Assembly (NCBI RefSeq): GCF_900637185.1
Contig: NZ_LR134352.1
Span: 4,330,001-4,394,000, forward strand
From: Nocardia asteroides
GTDB lineage: Bacteria > Actinomycetota > Actinomycetes > Mycobacteriales > Mycobacteriaceae
Direction of reading: 5' to 3'
Length of the DNA: 64,000 bases
Of the stretch, positions 19,109 through 26,577 are shown in pieces; positions within the stretch are counted from its first letter, which is position 1; each line of letters starts with the position of its first letter. The position numbers were made by a program, and so were the translations under genes. Below the pieces are notes generated by a model. The model did not search any database, was not told the origin of the DNA, and worked only from the letters and a program-made list of their open reading frames with translations.

Positions 19109-19701
19109 GCGTTCTCCTCGGTGGTGCTCGCGCGTGGTGGCATCAGCGCGACGACCGCGCGGGTGATGGTGTCGAGGTCGAGTGGCTCGTCGTGCAACAT
19201 GGCATGCAGTGCCGCGCCGTCCATGTACACCGCCACCGAGCGGGCGCACGCGGGATCGGTCCACGCCGACAGCGTCTCGACCACGCCGTCGAACCAGCGC
19301 ACCGCCAGTTCACGCAGATGCGGCTGGCGCAGGGCTTCCAGGTAGAGCGCGGTGTCGACGCCGACCCGGTGCCGGTCACTCAGGTAGGCGTGCGTGAATT
19401 CCGCGATGGGGACCGGGTTTCCCGCGCTCGCGGTCACATCACGCCGGAACTCGACGAGTGCGTCCTCGAGTTCGCGGCCGAGCAGCGCCAGCGCTTCCTC
19501 GCGCAGTTCGTCCAGCGAGCTGAAGTAGTAGGTGGTCGCGCCCAGCGGCACGGCGGCGCGGTCGGCGACCCGGCGGTGGGTGAGGTCGCCGCCCCCTTCC
19601 ACCAGCAGTTCGCTCGCCGCCGCGACGATCGCCCGGCGACGGGCCTCGGGGTCACGCCGGCGCGGCGCGACCGGTGCTTTCGCGGGGGTGTCGGAACTCA
19701 T
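19105..19701 (-). CDS. TetR-family regulator of the adjacent MFS pump
   Basis: TetR repressor of 198 residues. The helix-turn-helix spans about residues 20-60 with LTHRRVADRAAVPLGATTYYFSSLDELREEAL, and the ligand-binding domain follows. The start MSSDTPAK at 19701 is supported by a GGAGGA site 8 bp upstream; the longer frame to 19761 would include the operator itself. It is first in an operon with the MFS transporter. A palindromic operator lies 32 bp upstream of the start, so autoregulation is expected. Confidence 0.93.
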   Translation of the reverse strand: MSSDTPAKAPVAPRRRDPEARRRAIVAAASELLVEGGGDLTHRRVADRAAVPLGATTYYFSSLDELREEALALLGRELEDALVEFRRDVTASAGNPVPIAEFTHAYLSDRHRVGVDTALYLEALRQPHLRELAVRWFDGVVETLSAWTDPACARSVAVYMDGAALHAMLHDEPLDLDTITRAVVALMPPRASTTEENA

Positions 19702-19732
19702 CGATGTCCTCCGGATCGGTGCGGCAAGTTCG

Positions 19733-19760
19733 TGTACAAATGTACATGTACATCTGTACA
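19733..19760. promoter_or_regulatory. Four-hexamer TGTACA operator
   Basis: Four copies of the self-complementary hexamer TGTACA start at 19733, 19741, 19747 and 19755, giving spacings of 8, 6 and 8 bp. The whole 28 bp is a nearly perfect palindrome, broken only at the AA/TC spacers. It lies just upstream of the TetR gene, a position that suits two TetR dimers binding side by side. The adjacent AT-containing sequence may overlap the promoter. Confidence 0.75.
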
Positions 19761-19771
19761 CAAGCTAGCCA

Positions 19772-19800
19772 GGTGCGGTCGGGGTGCCCCCGACCGCACC
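19772..19800. other. Perfect 13-bp stem hairpin in a divergent region
   Basis: GGTGCGGTCGGGG and its exact complement flank a three-base loop (TGC). The plus strand continues CTTCTTCTG. It lies between the TetR operator and the divergent amidohydrolase, where no upstream gene needs termination. It could act as an attenuator or a 5'-leader structure of the amidohydrolase transcript, or insulate the two promoters. Confidence 0.6.
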
Positions 19801-19906
19801 CTTCTTCTGCGCGTTGACGGTGGAAACCCGCAGGTCGCGTGGTTCAATCAGGCCAGCTGGTGCATCACTCGACCCGTTCCGACCGGTTACGAGAACAGAG
19901 GCTGCG

Positions 19907-21181
19907 ATGGCGACGACGATCCTGCTCACCGGTGCGACGGTCTGGGACGGCCTCGCCGACACCCCCGCCGGCGTGCGCGACATCCTGGTGTCCGGCGACC
20001 GCATCAGCCGGGTGGCCGAGCAGATCCCGCCCACACCGGACACCGAGGTGATCGATCTGTCCGGGCACACGGTCACCCCGGGCTTCATGGACTGCCACAC
20101 CCACGTCTCGATCACCCCCGACCTCGTCAGCACGCTGGTCCTGTCCCCGGCGGGCAATGTGCTGCGGTCCCTGCCGATCGTGCGGACCATGCTGCGCAAC
20201 GGGTTCACCACGGTGCGTGATCTGATGAGCACCGACCCGTTCTTCGGTGTGATCGATCTGCGCGATGCCATCGCCGCGGGCATCGTGCCCGGTCCCCGCA
20301 TGCTCGTGGCGCCGCACATGATCTCCGCGCGCGGCGGGCACGGCGACTTCTGCTCCGCCCTCGCGCCCCAGTTCCAGCAGCTACCGTCCCCGCTCGAACT
20401 GGCCGCGGCCGACGGCCCCGACGAGATCCGCACCCGGGTGCGCCAGGAGATCCGCGGCGGCGCGGACTGGATCAAGTTCGGCGCCACCGGCGGCTTCTCC
20501 AGCCCCTCCGACGATCCGGCCGACACCACCTATTCGCAGGAGGAGATGGACACCCTCGTCGCCACCGCCCGCGACCTGGGCCGACCGGCCACCCCGCACT
20601 GCTACGGCGACGAAGGGGTGCGCCGCGCGGTCCGCGCCGGTGTCCGCAGCATCGACCACGGCAACCTCGCCACCAAGGACACGCTGACGATGATGGCGGA
20701 CAAGGGCGTGTTCCTCATCCCGACCCAGTTCACGATGCTCGACGACGCTCGCCGCGCCGGCGACGACGCCTACTGGGCGGGCAAACCCGTCTACAAGCGC
20801 CGCAAGTTCCAGCGCTACCAGAAGCAGATCCTCGATGGCGCCGAGCACGTGGCGAACAGCGCGGTCGAGATCGCCTTCGGCACCGACGCGGGCATGTTCC
20901 CGCACGCCGAGAACTGGAAGGAGTTCCCGGAGCTGGTCGCCAACGGGATCACCCCGGTCCGCGCGCTGCGCGCCGCCACCAGCGTCGCCGCCCGCCTGCT
21001 CCAGCTCGACGACCTGGGTGTCCTCGCCGCCGGCAAGATCGCCGACATCATCGCCATGCCGGGCGACCCGTTCACCGACATCCAGGTCACCGGCAGAGTC
21101 GATTTCGTCATGAAGGAGGGCACCGTCTACCGGCGCCCCGAAAGCGAACCCGATTCGTCAGCCCCAACAGGGCCGCGGTGA
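19907..21181 (+). CDS. Metal-dependent amidohydrolase (imidazolonepropionase/prolidase-like)
   Basis: Amidohydrolase-superfamily enzyme of 424 residues with a TIM-barrel metal site. The first ligands are His64 and His66 in FMDCHTHVS. The Lys in DWIKFGATGG is the usual carboxylated bridging residue, followed by His in HCYGDEG, His in SIDHGN and the catalytic Asp in FGTDAGMF. This order fits the subgroup that includes Xaa-Pro and Xaa-Arg dipeptidases and organophosphate- or carbamate-cleaving relatives. The start MATTILLTGA follows a weak AGAGG. No signal peptide is seen. The substrate is unknown; a cyclic or N-acyl amino acid is typical. Confidence 0.9.
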   Translation: MATTILLTGATVWDGLADTPAGVRDILVSGDRISRVAEQIPPTPDTEVIDLSGHTVTPGFMDCHTHVSITPDLVSTLVLSPAGNVLRSLPIVRTMLRNGFTTVRDLMSTDPFFGVIDLRDAIAAGIVPGPRMLVAPHMISARGGHGDFCSALAPQFQQLPSPLELAAADGPDEIRTRVRQEIRGGADWIKFGATGGFSSPSDDPADTTYSQEEMDTLVATARDLGRPATPHCYGDEGVRRAVRAGVRSIDHGNLATKDTLTMMADKGVFLIPTQFTMLDDARRAGDDAYWAGKPVYKRRKFQRYQKQILDGAEHVANSAVEIAFGTDAGMFPHAENWKEFPELVANGITPVRALRAATSVAARLLQLDDLGVLAAGKIADIIAMPGDPFTDIQVTGRVDFVMKEGTVYRRPESEPDSSAPTGPR

Positions 21182-21969
21182 GCACGTAGCCAGACCGAAG
21201 TCCCGCATGTTTCCGCCGCAGCAGCCATCGGCCCGCAGTCGGACGCGTTGGCAGAACAGGCACACCATCTCGCCCGACAGTGGTGAGCCCAATACCGCGG
21301 CGCCGGGACTTCCGGTCAGAACGACGACAGAACTTCGGCCCTGCGCCACAGCATGAGAACGATCGCCGAGCGCGCCGAGCGCGCCGATCGCGCGAAGCCG
21401 AGCAAAAGCCGAAACGCCGTCGCGGAGAGCCAGGTTCTGGCTCCCGTCCGCTGGGCCGGGAGCAAACCTGCCGCTGACAGCGCGACCGCCGCTGCGCCGG
21501 GCGCGATGAAGCTGCCGTACAAGAGAACAGGGCTCCATCGCGGTACACCCGGCCGGTTCACCATCTCGACGAGAACGACTGTCGCGATCGTCAGCAGACC
21601 AGGCGACGATCCGCCCATGGACCCGCAGTGCGCCGTCGGTCATGGTGCGCCGCTGCCCCGACGCCGGGCTGGCCCTGCTGTCCTACGACCAGGCCCGTGA
21701 CCTGCACGCCGCCACCGCGCTCGAGAGGCCCGGTACCGGATGGGACCTGCACGAACTGCGCCATTCCAGCCTGACCACCTCGGGGAATCCGGGGCCAGTC
21801 AGCTGGACCTGATGGCCCAGTCTCGGCACCGCATTGGTGCCGAGCACAGGCTCGGGTGCCCGGCAGGTCTGCGGGCCCAGTCCATAGTGGACGATCGTCG
21901 AGTAGTCAGAATGATTGTCTGACAAGGCATTACATCGAAGGCATGTGCGGGCGTGCCAGGATGGGCCGC
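21182..21969. other. 788-bp degraded intergenic region
   Basis: No intact gene is convincing here. The right half contains the integrase remnant described separately. A minus-strand frame from 21618 to 21316 has a hydrophobic N-terminal half and an Arg/Ser-rich end; it could be a fragment of a membrane protein but has no support beyond composition. An inverted repeat GTCAGA-N7-TCTGAC at 21905-21923 lies upstream of the methyltransferase and may be an operator. Confidence 0.45.
21642..21922 (+). pseudogene. Tyrosine recombinase (integrase) C-terminal remnant, frameshifted
   Basis: From 21642 one frame reads [17 protein letters not shown] and then [15 protein letters not shown], the C-terminal catalytic block of actinobacterial tyrosine recombinases with the HxxR motif. 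A single missing base near 21775 then throws the frame out. In the next frame it resumes as [18 protein letters not shown], the expected continuation up to the second catalytic His. The terminal Tyr region is not recognisable, and the whole N-terminus is absent. It is therefore a dead fragment of a prophage or integrative-element integrase. Confidence 0.75.
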
Positions 21970-22725
21970 ATGACTCCCGTTCCGGAAGGCACCGCGCTTC
22001 CTGCCGATCCCGCCCAGGCGTACGACTACGACAGCATTGCCGAGGGGTATACCGCGGAGAACGAGACCAGCCTGCTGAACGCTTACTACGAGCGGCCCGC
22101 GGTGCTGGATCTCGCCGGGGACGTGAGCGGGCGGCGGATCCTCGACGCCGGGTGCGGATCAGGTGCTCTCTTCGCTGAACTGCGCGATCGGGGTGCCATG
22201 GTGACCGGCATCGACGCGAGTGCCGGAATGCTGGAGATAGCACGACGCCGACTGGGCACCAACGCGGACCTGCGAATCGCCGACCTCGCGAATCCGCTTC
22301 CGTTTCCCGACGGCGCATGCGACGACGTCGTCGCATCCCTGGTGCTGCACTACCTGCGAGACTGGGGACCGACACTGACCGAGTTGCGACGCGTCCTCGA
22401 GCCCGGCGGTCGGCTCATCGTCTCGGTCGAGCATCCTTTCGCCATCTGGCTAACCGAACGCTCGGCTGGGGAGAAGACCGACTACTTCCAGACCCGCGAG
22501 CGGATCGAAGAGTGGACCATGGGCGGGCAGTCCGCCCGGTTGCGTTTCTGGGACCGGCCGCTGCACGCGATGACCGATGCTTTCACCGCGTCGGGTTTTC
22601 GCATCAGTGTCATCAGCGAGCCGCCGCCGGCGCCTGCGGCCCGCGATCTGTTTCCGGAGGTGTTCCGTGAAGTGATCGGCGAAAGCTTCTTGGGTTTCCT
22701 GTTTTTCGTCCTGCAGACAGACTGA
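21970..22725 (+). CDS. Class I SAM-dependent methyltransferase
   Basis: Methyltransferase of 251 residues, Methyltransf_11/25 type. The SAM-binding motif I DAGCGSGAL lies near residue 60, motif II around GIDASAGMLEIA, and motif post-II includes LPFPDGACDDVVASLVLHYL. The N-terminus YDSIAEGYTAENETSLLNAYYERP is typical of this family in actinomycetes. The start is 21970; ATG codons at 21943 and 21961 are in frame and equally possible. It sits between two pseudogenes and may be cargo of a decayed element. The substrate is unknown. Confidence 0.88.
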   Translation: MTPVPEGTALPADPAQAYDYDSIAEGYTAENETSLLNAYYERPAVLDLAGDVSGRRILDAGCGSGALFAELRDRGAMVTGIDASAGMLEIARRRLGTNADLRIADLANPLPFPDGACDDVVASLVLHYLRDWGPTLTELRRVLEPGGRLIVSVEHPFAIWLTERSAGEKTDYFQTRERIEEWTMGGQSARLRFWDRPLHAMTDAFTASGFRISVISEPPPAPAARDLFPEVFREVIGESFLGFLFFVLQTD

Positions 22726-23142
22726 ACGATTGCGACCCGCGCCACCGACGAAGCAGCACATCGATCACGCCGAACGCCCTACAACGCCGCTGGTCTTGAA
22801 TTAACGGTACTGCCGACGAGTACCAGACACGCCGATGATCGATAGTCCCGTTCAGCCACACAGCCGAATCCGCAGATCGCACTGAACACGACTCCGACAA
22901 TCGGCAGTCGGCGGCTCGACTCAGTTCATCCACCGCCCGGCTCGAGGCCCGGCCACCCTGGTTCCCAGCCCCTCGTAGGCGCAGCACGTAATACCTTGTG
23001 GCCCAATCGATCACCGCGTTCATCGCCAGATTTTCGGCCCCGGGGGTGATTCAGGCACGCAGGAACGGGAATCCCCGGCTCATCACGAGGGGCAGCCGAT
23101 CCGGACTTTCGCCCCGGCCCGGCTACCGATTCGGAGACCTTC

Positions 23143-23370
23143 ATGGAGCACCTGTTCCGCACCGCGAACACCGTGCCGTTCGCCGCGGCAGCGCCAGGGC
23201 TGCCCGCCGCCGACGATCACCTGGTGGTGCGCCTGCGCGATCGGCGCTTGCGCGCGCTGCTGGTCACCGCGGCCGGGCTCTCGCCACAGAACCAGCTGCG
23301 GCTGGGAGCTGTCGCGGAAACCCTGAGCGAGACCGAAGGCCTGCACCACCGCTACATCGCCGACCTCTGA
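23143..23370 (+). CDS. Small hypothetical protein (doubtful)
   Basis: A 75-residue frame beginning MEHLFRTANTVPF with GGAG about 7 bp before the ATG. Its composition is protein-like, with acidic residues, leucines and a helical C-terminal half (LGAVAETLSETEGLHHRYIADL), but I do not recognise a family. It lies in a region with two pseudogenes, so it may be a fragment of a longer gene. Confidence 0.35.
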   Translation: MEHLFRTANTVPFAAAAPGLPAADDHLVVRLRDRRLRALLVTAAGLSPQNQLRLGAVAETLSETEGLHHRYIADL

Positions 23371-23508
23371 TCACCGGCCACGGCGCGGAGTCGCGACCGC
23401 GCACGGCCCGATCAGCACTCCCAACGACGCCGCCGGGCAGGTATCGCACGCTCCGGCGACGACACCCCCGCGACCGAAGCGTGGCGGCGGCACTCCACGC
23501 GACGTCGC

Positions 23509-23683
23509 GTGACAGGAGTCGGTTCGCGGGGGCGCGTCGAGGCCGGCAACGGCGAGCTCATCGCGGCTTCGCAGACCTAGAGTCCAAGAAGCGGCGAAGA
23601 AGGGCATCGTCTCGATCCAGGCCGTTGCAGCCGGCGCCACGGTCACCGACTTCGTCGCGGACGGCGAGCAGCGGCCCGGCTGA
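23509..23683 (+). pseudogene. DUF1508 (YegP-like) gene, frameshifted
   Basis: One frame reads RVEAGNGELIAASQT followed by a TAG at 23578. Two bases later the shifted frame continues VQEAAKKGIVSIQAVAAGATVTDF and ends at TGA 23681. Together these reproduce the DUF1508 repeat (KAGNGEIIA-S-E-Y-SK-AAKNGIESV). The N-terminal beta strands are not clear. The gene is therefore broken by a small indel, or it is the end of one. Confidence 0.55.
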
Positions 23684-23722
23684 GTGGTCCGCACGTTTGG
23701 GGCAGTCCTTCGGTGCATTCAT

Positions 23723-23736
23723 TGAAGTCGACTTCA
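23723..23736. promoter_or_regulatory. 14-bp perfect palindrome
   Basis: TGAAGTCGACTTCA is a perfect palindrome, typical in form for a TetR- or MarR-family operator. It lies 14 bp from the 3' end of the minus-strand MBL gene and downstream of the DUF1508 remnant, so no intact gene is obviously controlled by it. It may be left over from a lost gene. Confidence 0.35.
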
Positions 23737-23750
23737 TGACGCACCGCGAC

Positions 23751-24830
23751 TCAGATCGGGAAGGTGAGCCGGGCGGGGTTCAGGTAGTTGTCCGGGTCGC
23801 GGAGCATGATCAGTTCCGGGCGGGCGGTGGCGGGGATGCGGTCGAGTTCGGCGGAGAGGGCGGCGGTGTAGCGGTCGCCTGGCGTGGTGAGGACCGGGAG
23901 CCAGTTGTCGTGGTGGCTCGGTGCGAAGATCCGCGGGCGCAGGGCTTCGACGTAGGTGCGCGGGTCGCGGAGGCCGTTGGTGAGCTGGTTGAAGCCCTGG
24001 ATCGCGCCGAGGTGCAGGTCGGTGGGTGGCAGGGCGGCGAGGTGTTCGAGGACGTGCGGTGCGCGGTCGGCGAGTGGACCGCTGGTGTCGTGCCAGGTCA
24101 GGGCGAAATCGCGGATGCGCAGCTGGTACAGCAGGCTGCCGCCCTCCTCGTCGCCGAGGTGCGCGACCGTGTCGCACAGGTCGGCCGGGGTCGGCGGATG
24201 CTGCGCGATCCCGGACAGGTCCGGGATCGGGAAGAACGGCGCGGAACCGGCCTGGCTCCGATCGGGTGCGGTCATGGTCGAATGCAGGTGGCGCACCACG
24301 GTCATCGATACCGTGCCGTCGAGGGTTCGCTCGTAACTCTCACCGGTCGGCGATTGCGCCGAACCGAGTTCGGCACAGGCGATCTCGCTGCCGGCGGCCT
24401 GGGCGCGGATCGCTCGGCAATGTTCGGCGGTGCCGTAGACCATCGCCCCGGATTCCCGGGCGAGGAATCCCGCATCGGCGGCGTGGTCGAAATGGCCGTG
24501 GCCGATGAGGATGGCGACCGGGCGCAGGGCCGCGACCTCCTCTCGCGAGGTCGGGACGTATCCCGAGCTGGCACCGCGCGGCACCCAGGCATCGAGCAGC
24601 ACGACCGTACCGCCGAGCGAGACGGCGAAGCTGGTGCAGCCGAACCATGACACGATCACCCGATCCGGTCGGGTCGCCCCACTCGCCTGATCGACGTTCT
24701 CGGCGCCGAAGAACCTGCTGCGGGCCGCGATCAGGGCGGCGTCCGCGGGCCCGGCTCCCGCGCGGCCACCGGCGGCGACGACAGCCCCCGCACCCAATCC
24801 CGCGACGAGCGCGGTTCTTCTGCTGATCAC
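23751..24830 (-). CDS. Tat-exported metallo-beta-lactamase-fold hydrolase
   Basis: A 359-residue protein. The GTG start at 24830 has GGAGG 8 bp upstream and places a twin-arginine signal at the very N-terminus (ISRRTALVAGLGAGAVVAAGG). The mature part has the MBL metal motif IGHGHFDHAAD (HxHxDH form) and a late His pair in FAPSHHDNW. This resembles UlaG/PhnP-like or lactonase-like members. Export by the Tat system implies cofactor loading before secretion and a periplasmic or extracellular role. The substrate is unknown. Confidence 0.87.
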   Translation of the reverse strand: MISRRTALVAGLGAGAVVAAGGRAGAGPADAALIAARSRFFGAENVDQASGATRPDRVIVSWFGCTSFAVSLGGTVVLLDAWVPRGASSGYVPTSREEVAALRPVAILIGHGHFDHAADAGFLARESGAMVYGTAEHCRAIRAQAAGSEIACAELGSAQSPTGESYERTLDGTVSMTVVRHLHSTMTAPDRSQAGSAPFFPIPDLSGIAQHPPTPADLCDTVAHLGDEEGGSLLYQLRIRDFALTWHDTSGPLADRAPHVLEHLAALPPTDLHLGAIQGFNQLTNGLRDPRTYVEALRPRIFAPSHHDNWLPVLTTPGDRYTAALSAELDRIPATARPELIMLRDPDNYLNPARLTFPI

Positions 24831-24907
24831 CGGATATTCCTCCGCCCTGGCCAATTTTTCGTCCGGTCCACACCGATGTCGGATCGGATCATTCGAGCAG
24901 TAAATCA

Positions 24908-24923
24908 GATTCATCCATGAATC
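24908..24923. promoter_or_regulatory. 16-bp inverted repeat in divergent promoter region
   Basis: GATTCATCCATGAATC has two perfect 7-bp arms around CC. It lies between the divergent MBL gene and methyltransferase gene. The same half-site GATGAATC recurs near 25015, closer to the methyltransferase start. A dimeric regulator binding here could control either gene. Confidence 0.45.
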
Positions 24924-25114
24924 CGATACGTTTTGCCATCGAGTAGCTGGGCCGCTCGTGGCGGCTCCGGCCTGGCAGGATCCGCGCACCCCCGCGATAG
25001 GGAACCCCGAACCGGATGAATCTTGTACTGTCGCAACCGATCAGATGTTGTGCCGCTGACGGCCGCTTCAGCCTCGGTGGCCGTTACTGTCGATTCTGCA
25101 GAGGAGCAAGGCCC

Positions 25115-25912
25115 GTGGCCGACGTGCACACCCCGGTGATCCGGACAGACATCCCCCATTCCGCCCGCATCTGGAACTACTGGATGGGCGGCAAGGACCA
25201 CTACGAGATCGACAAGGTCGCCGGTGACGCCGGCCTGGCCGTCGACCCCGAGATCGCGACCATGGCCGTGCAGTCGCGGCAGTTCCTCATCCGCGCGGTG
25301 CGGTACCTGGCTCGCGAACGCGGCATCCGCCAGTTCCTCGACATCGGCACCGGGCTGCCGACCATGCAGAACACCCACGAGGTCGCCCAGGGTGTCACGC
25401 CCGACGCGCGCATCGTGTACGTCGACAACGACCCGCTGGTACTCACCCATGCCCGCGCGTTGCTGACCAGCACCACCCCCGAGGGCGTCACCACCTACAT
25501 CGACGCCGACTTCCACGAGCCCGAGCGGATCGTCGCCGACGCCCGCAACGTGCTCAACTTCAACGAGCCGATCGCCGTGATGTTCATGGGCGTGCTGGGG
25601 CATGCCCGGACCTACGAGGACCTGCTGCGGATCGTGCGGACCGTGATCGGCGAGGTGCCCTCGGGCAGCTACCTGATCATGTGGGACGGCACCGACGACA
25701 GCCAGGCCTACGTCACGCTGTGCGAGAACTACACCGGCACCGGTGGTACGCCGTACATTCCGCGGCCGCAGGCCCAGATCCGGGCCGTGTTCGACGGGCT
25801 GGAGCTGGTGGAGCCCGGTTTCACCAGCATCACCCAGTGGCGGACCGAGGCAGTCGAGGTCGGCGCGGCACAGCCGATCTCCGCGTACGGCGCCGTGGCC
25901 CGCAAGCCCTGA
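25115..25912 (+). CDS. SAM-dependent methyltransferase, Methyltransf_19 (DUF574) family
   Basis: A 265-residue protein of the actinomycete-specific DUF574 family. Its hallmarks are the N-terminal ARIWNYWMGGKDHYEIDK, the SAM-binding FLDIGTGLPTMQNTHEVAQ, the acidic VYVDNDPLVLTHARALL, and MFMGVLGH. The GTG start has GAGGAG 8 bp upstream; the frame extends further upstream without a better signal. These proteins are numerous in Streptomyces and Nocardia, often beside regulators, but their substrates are not known. Confidence 0.92.
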   Translation: MADVHTPVIRTDIPHSARIWNYWMGGKDHYEIDKVAGDAGLAVDPEIATMAVQSRQFLIRAVRYLARERGIRQFLDIGTGLPTMQNTHEVAQGVTPDARIVYVDNDPLVLTHARALLTSTTPEGVTTYIDADFHEPERIVADARNVLNFNEPIAVMFMGVLGHARTYEDLLRIVRTVIGEVPSGSYLIMWDGTDDSQAYVTLCENYTGTGGTPYIPRPQAQIRAVFDGLELVEPGFTSITQWRTEAVEVGAAQPISAYGAVARKP

Positions 25913-25918
25913 TCGCCG

Positions 25919-25949
25919 GCACCGGCAGGCCGTCTCGGCCTGCCGGTGC
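25919..25949. terminator. Convergent terminator hairpin
   Basis: Perfect 14-bp inverted repeat (GCACCGGCAGGCCG and its complement) with the three-base loop TCT. It exactly fills the gap between the methyltransferase stop and the stop of the convergent VOC gene, so it can serve both directions. Confidence 0.8.
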
Positions 25950-26480
25950 TCAGGCCTGACCCGCCCGGCGCGCCGCGACACGGACCCACACCTGCGGATC
26001 CGTGCGCGGTCCCCCCGCGGTGTCCGCCCCGTAGCGCGCGACCTCGGCGGCGATGTCCAGTGGGCCGGTGAGCGCGGTGCCGGGCGCGAGCGCGTCCACG
26101 ACGTGCTCGTCGGGGACCAGCCAGCACACCTCGAACTCGATGCCGTCGGGGTCCCGGGCGTAGAGGGCTTTGGTGGAGCCGTGATCGCTCGCGCCGGTGA
26201 GCGCGCCCGCCGCCGTCAGCCGCTCGCGCACCGCGGCGAGTTCGGACAGGGTGTCGACCTCCCAGGCCACGTGATAGAGCCCGACCGAGCCGGACGGCCC
26301 GGCCTGCGTACGCGCCTGGAACAGGCCCAGGTCGTGGTCGTTGGCCGAGCCCGGGTGCCGCAGGAACGCCCCGCCGGGGAAGCCTTCCGCCAATCGTTCG
26401 AATCCGAGTACGTCCTCGTAGAAGGCGATACTGCGCGGCAGATCCGCGACGAACAGCACGATGTGATTGATGCCCCGCAT
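25950..26480 (-). CDS. VOC-family (glyoxalase/dioxygenase-fold) protein
   Basis: A 176-residue protein with one vicinal-oxygen-chelate domain. It starts MRGINHIVLFVADLPRSIAFYEDVLGF and continues with VGLYHVAWEVDTL and ARDPDGIEFEVCW. The putative metal ligands are His6, the His of YHVAWEV and the Glu of IEFEV, as in ring-cleaving dioxygenases and glyoxalases. The last 45 residues are a tail of unknown function. It may be a dioxygenase or a resistance-type binding protein; the sequence does not decide. Confidence 0.88.
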   Translation of the reverse strand: MRGINHIVLFVADLPRSIAFYEDVLGFERLAEGFPGGAFLRHPGSANDHDLGLFQARTQAGPSGSVGLYHVAWEVDTLSELAAVRERLTAAGALTGASDHGSTKALYARDPDGIEFEVCWLVPDEHVVDALAPGTALTGPLDIAAEVARYGADTAGGPRTDPQVWVRVAARRAGQA

Positions 26481-26577
26481 CCGCGGCGACCTCCTCGCTC
26501 GACGACACCCCGACCCGTCACGGTCTCACGGACCCGACGGGCGCGGAGCATCGGTGACCACCGAGCGGGACGCTGTG

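Larger units (their letters stand above)
22726..23750. other. 1-kb gene-poor region with decayed coding sequence
   Basis: Apart from a doubtful 75-codon frame (23143-23370), a broken DUF1508 gene (23509-23683) and a 14-bp palindrome (23723-23736), I find nothing with coding character. The stretch 22760-22930 is visibly less GC-rich than the rest of the window. The region looks like an erosion zone next to the integrase remnant. Confidence 0.5.

Noticed and set aside
19838..19880. A GGTTCAATC stretch that recalls a tRNA T-arm
   Set aside because: No acceptor, D or anticodon stems can be built around it.
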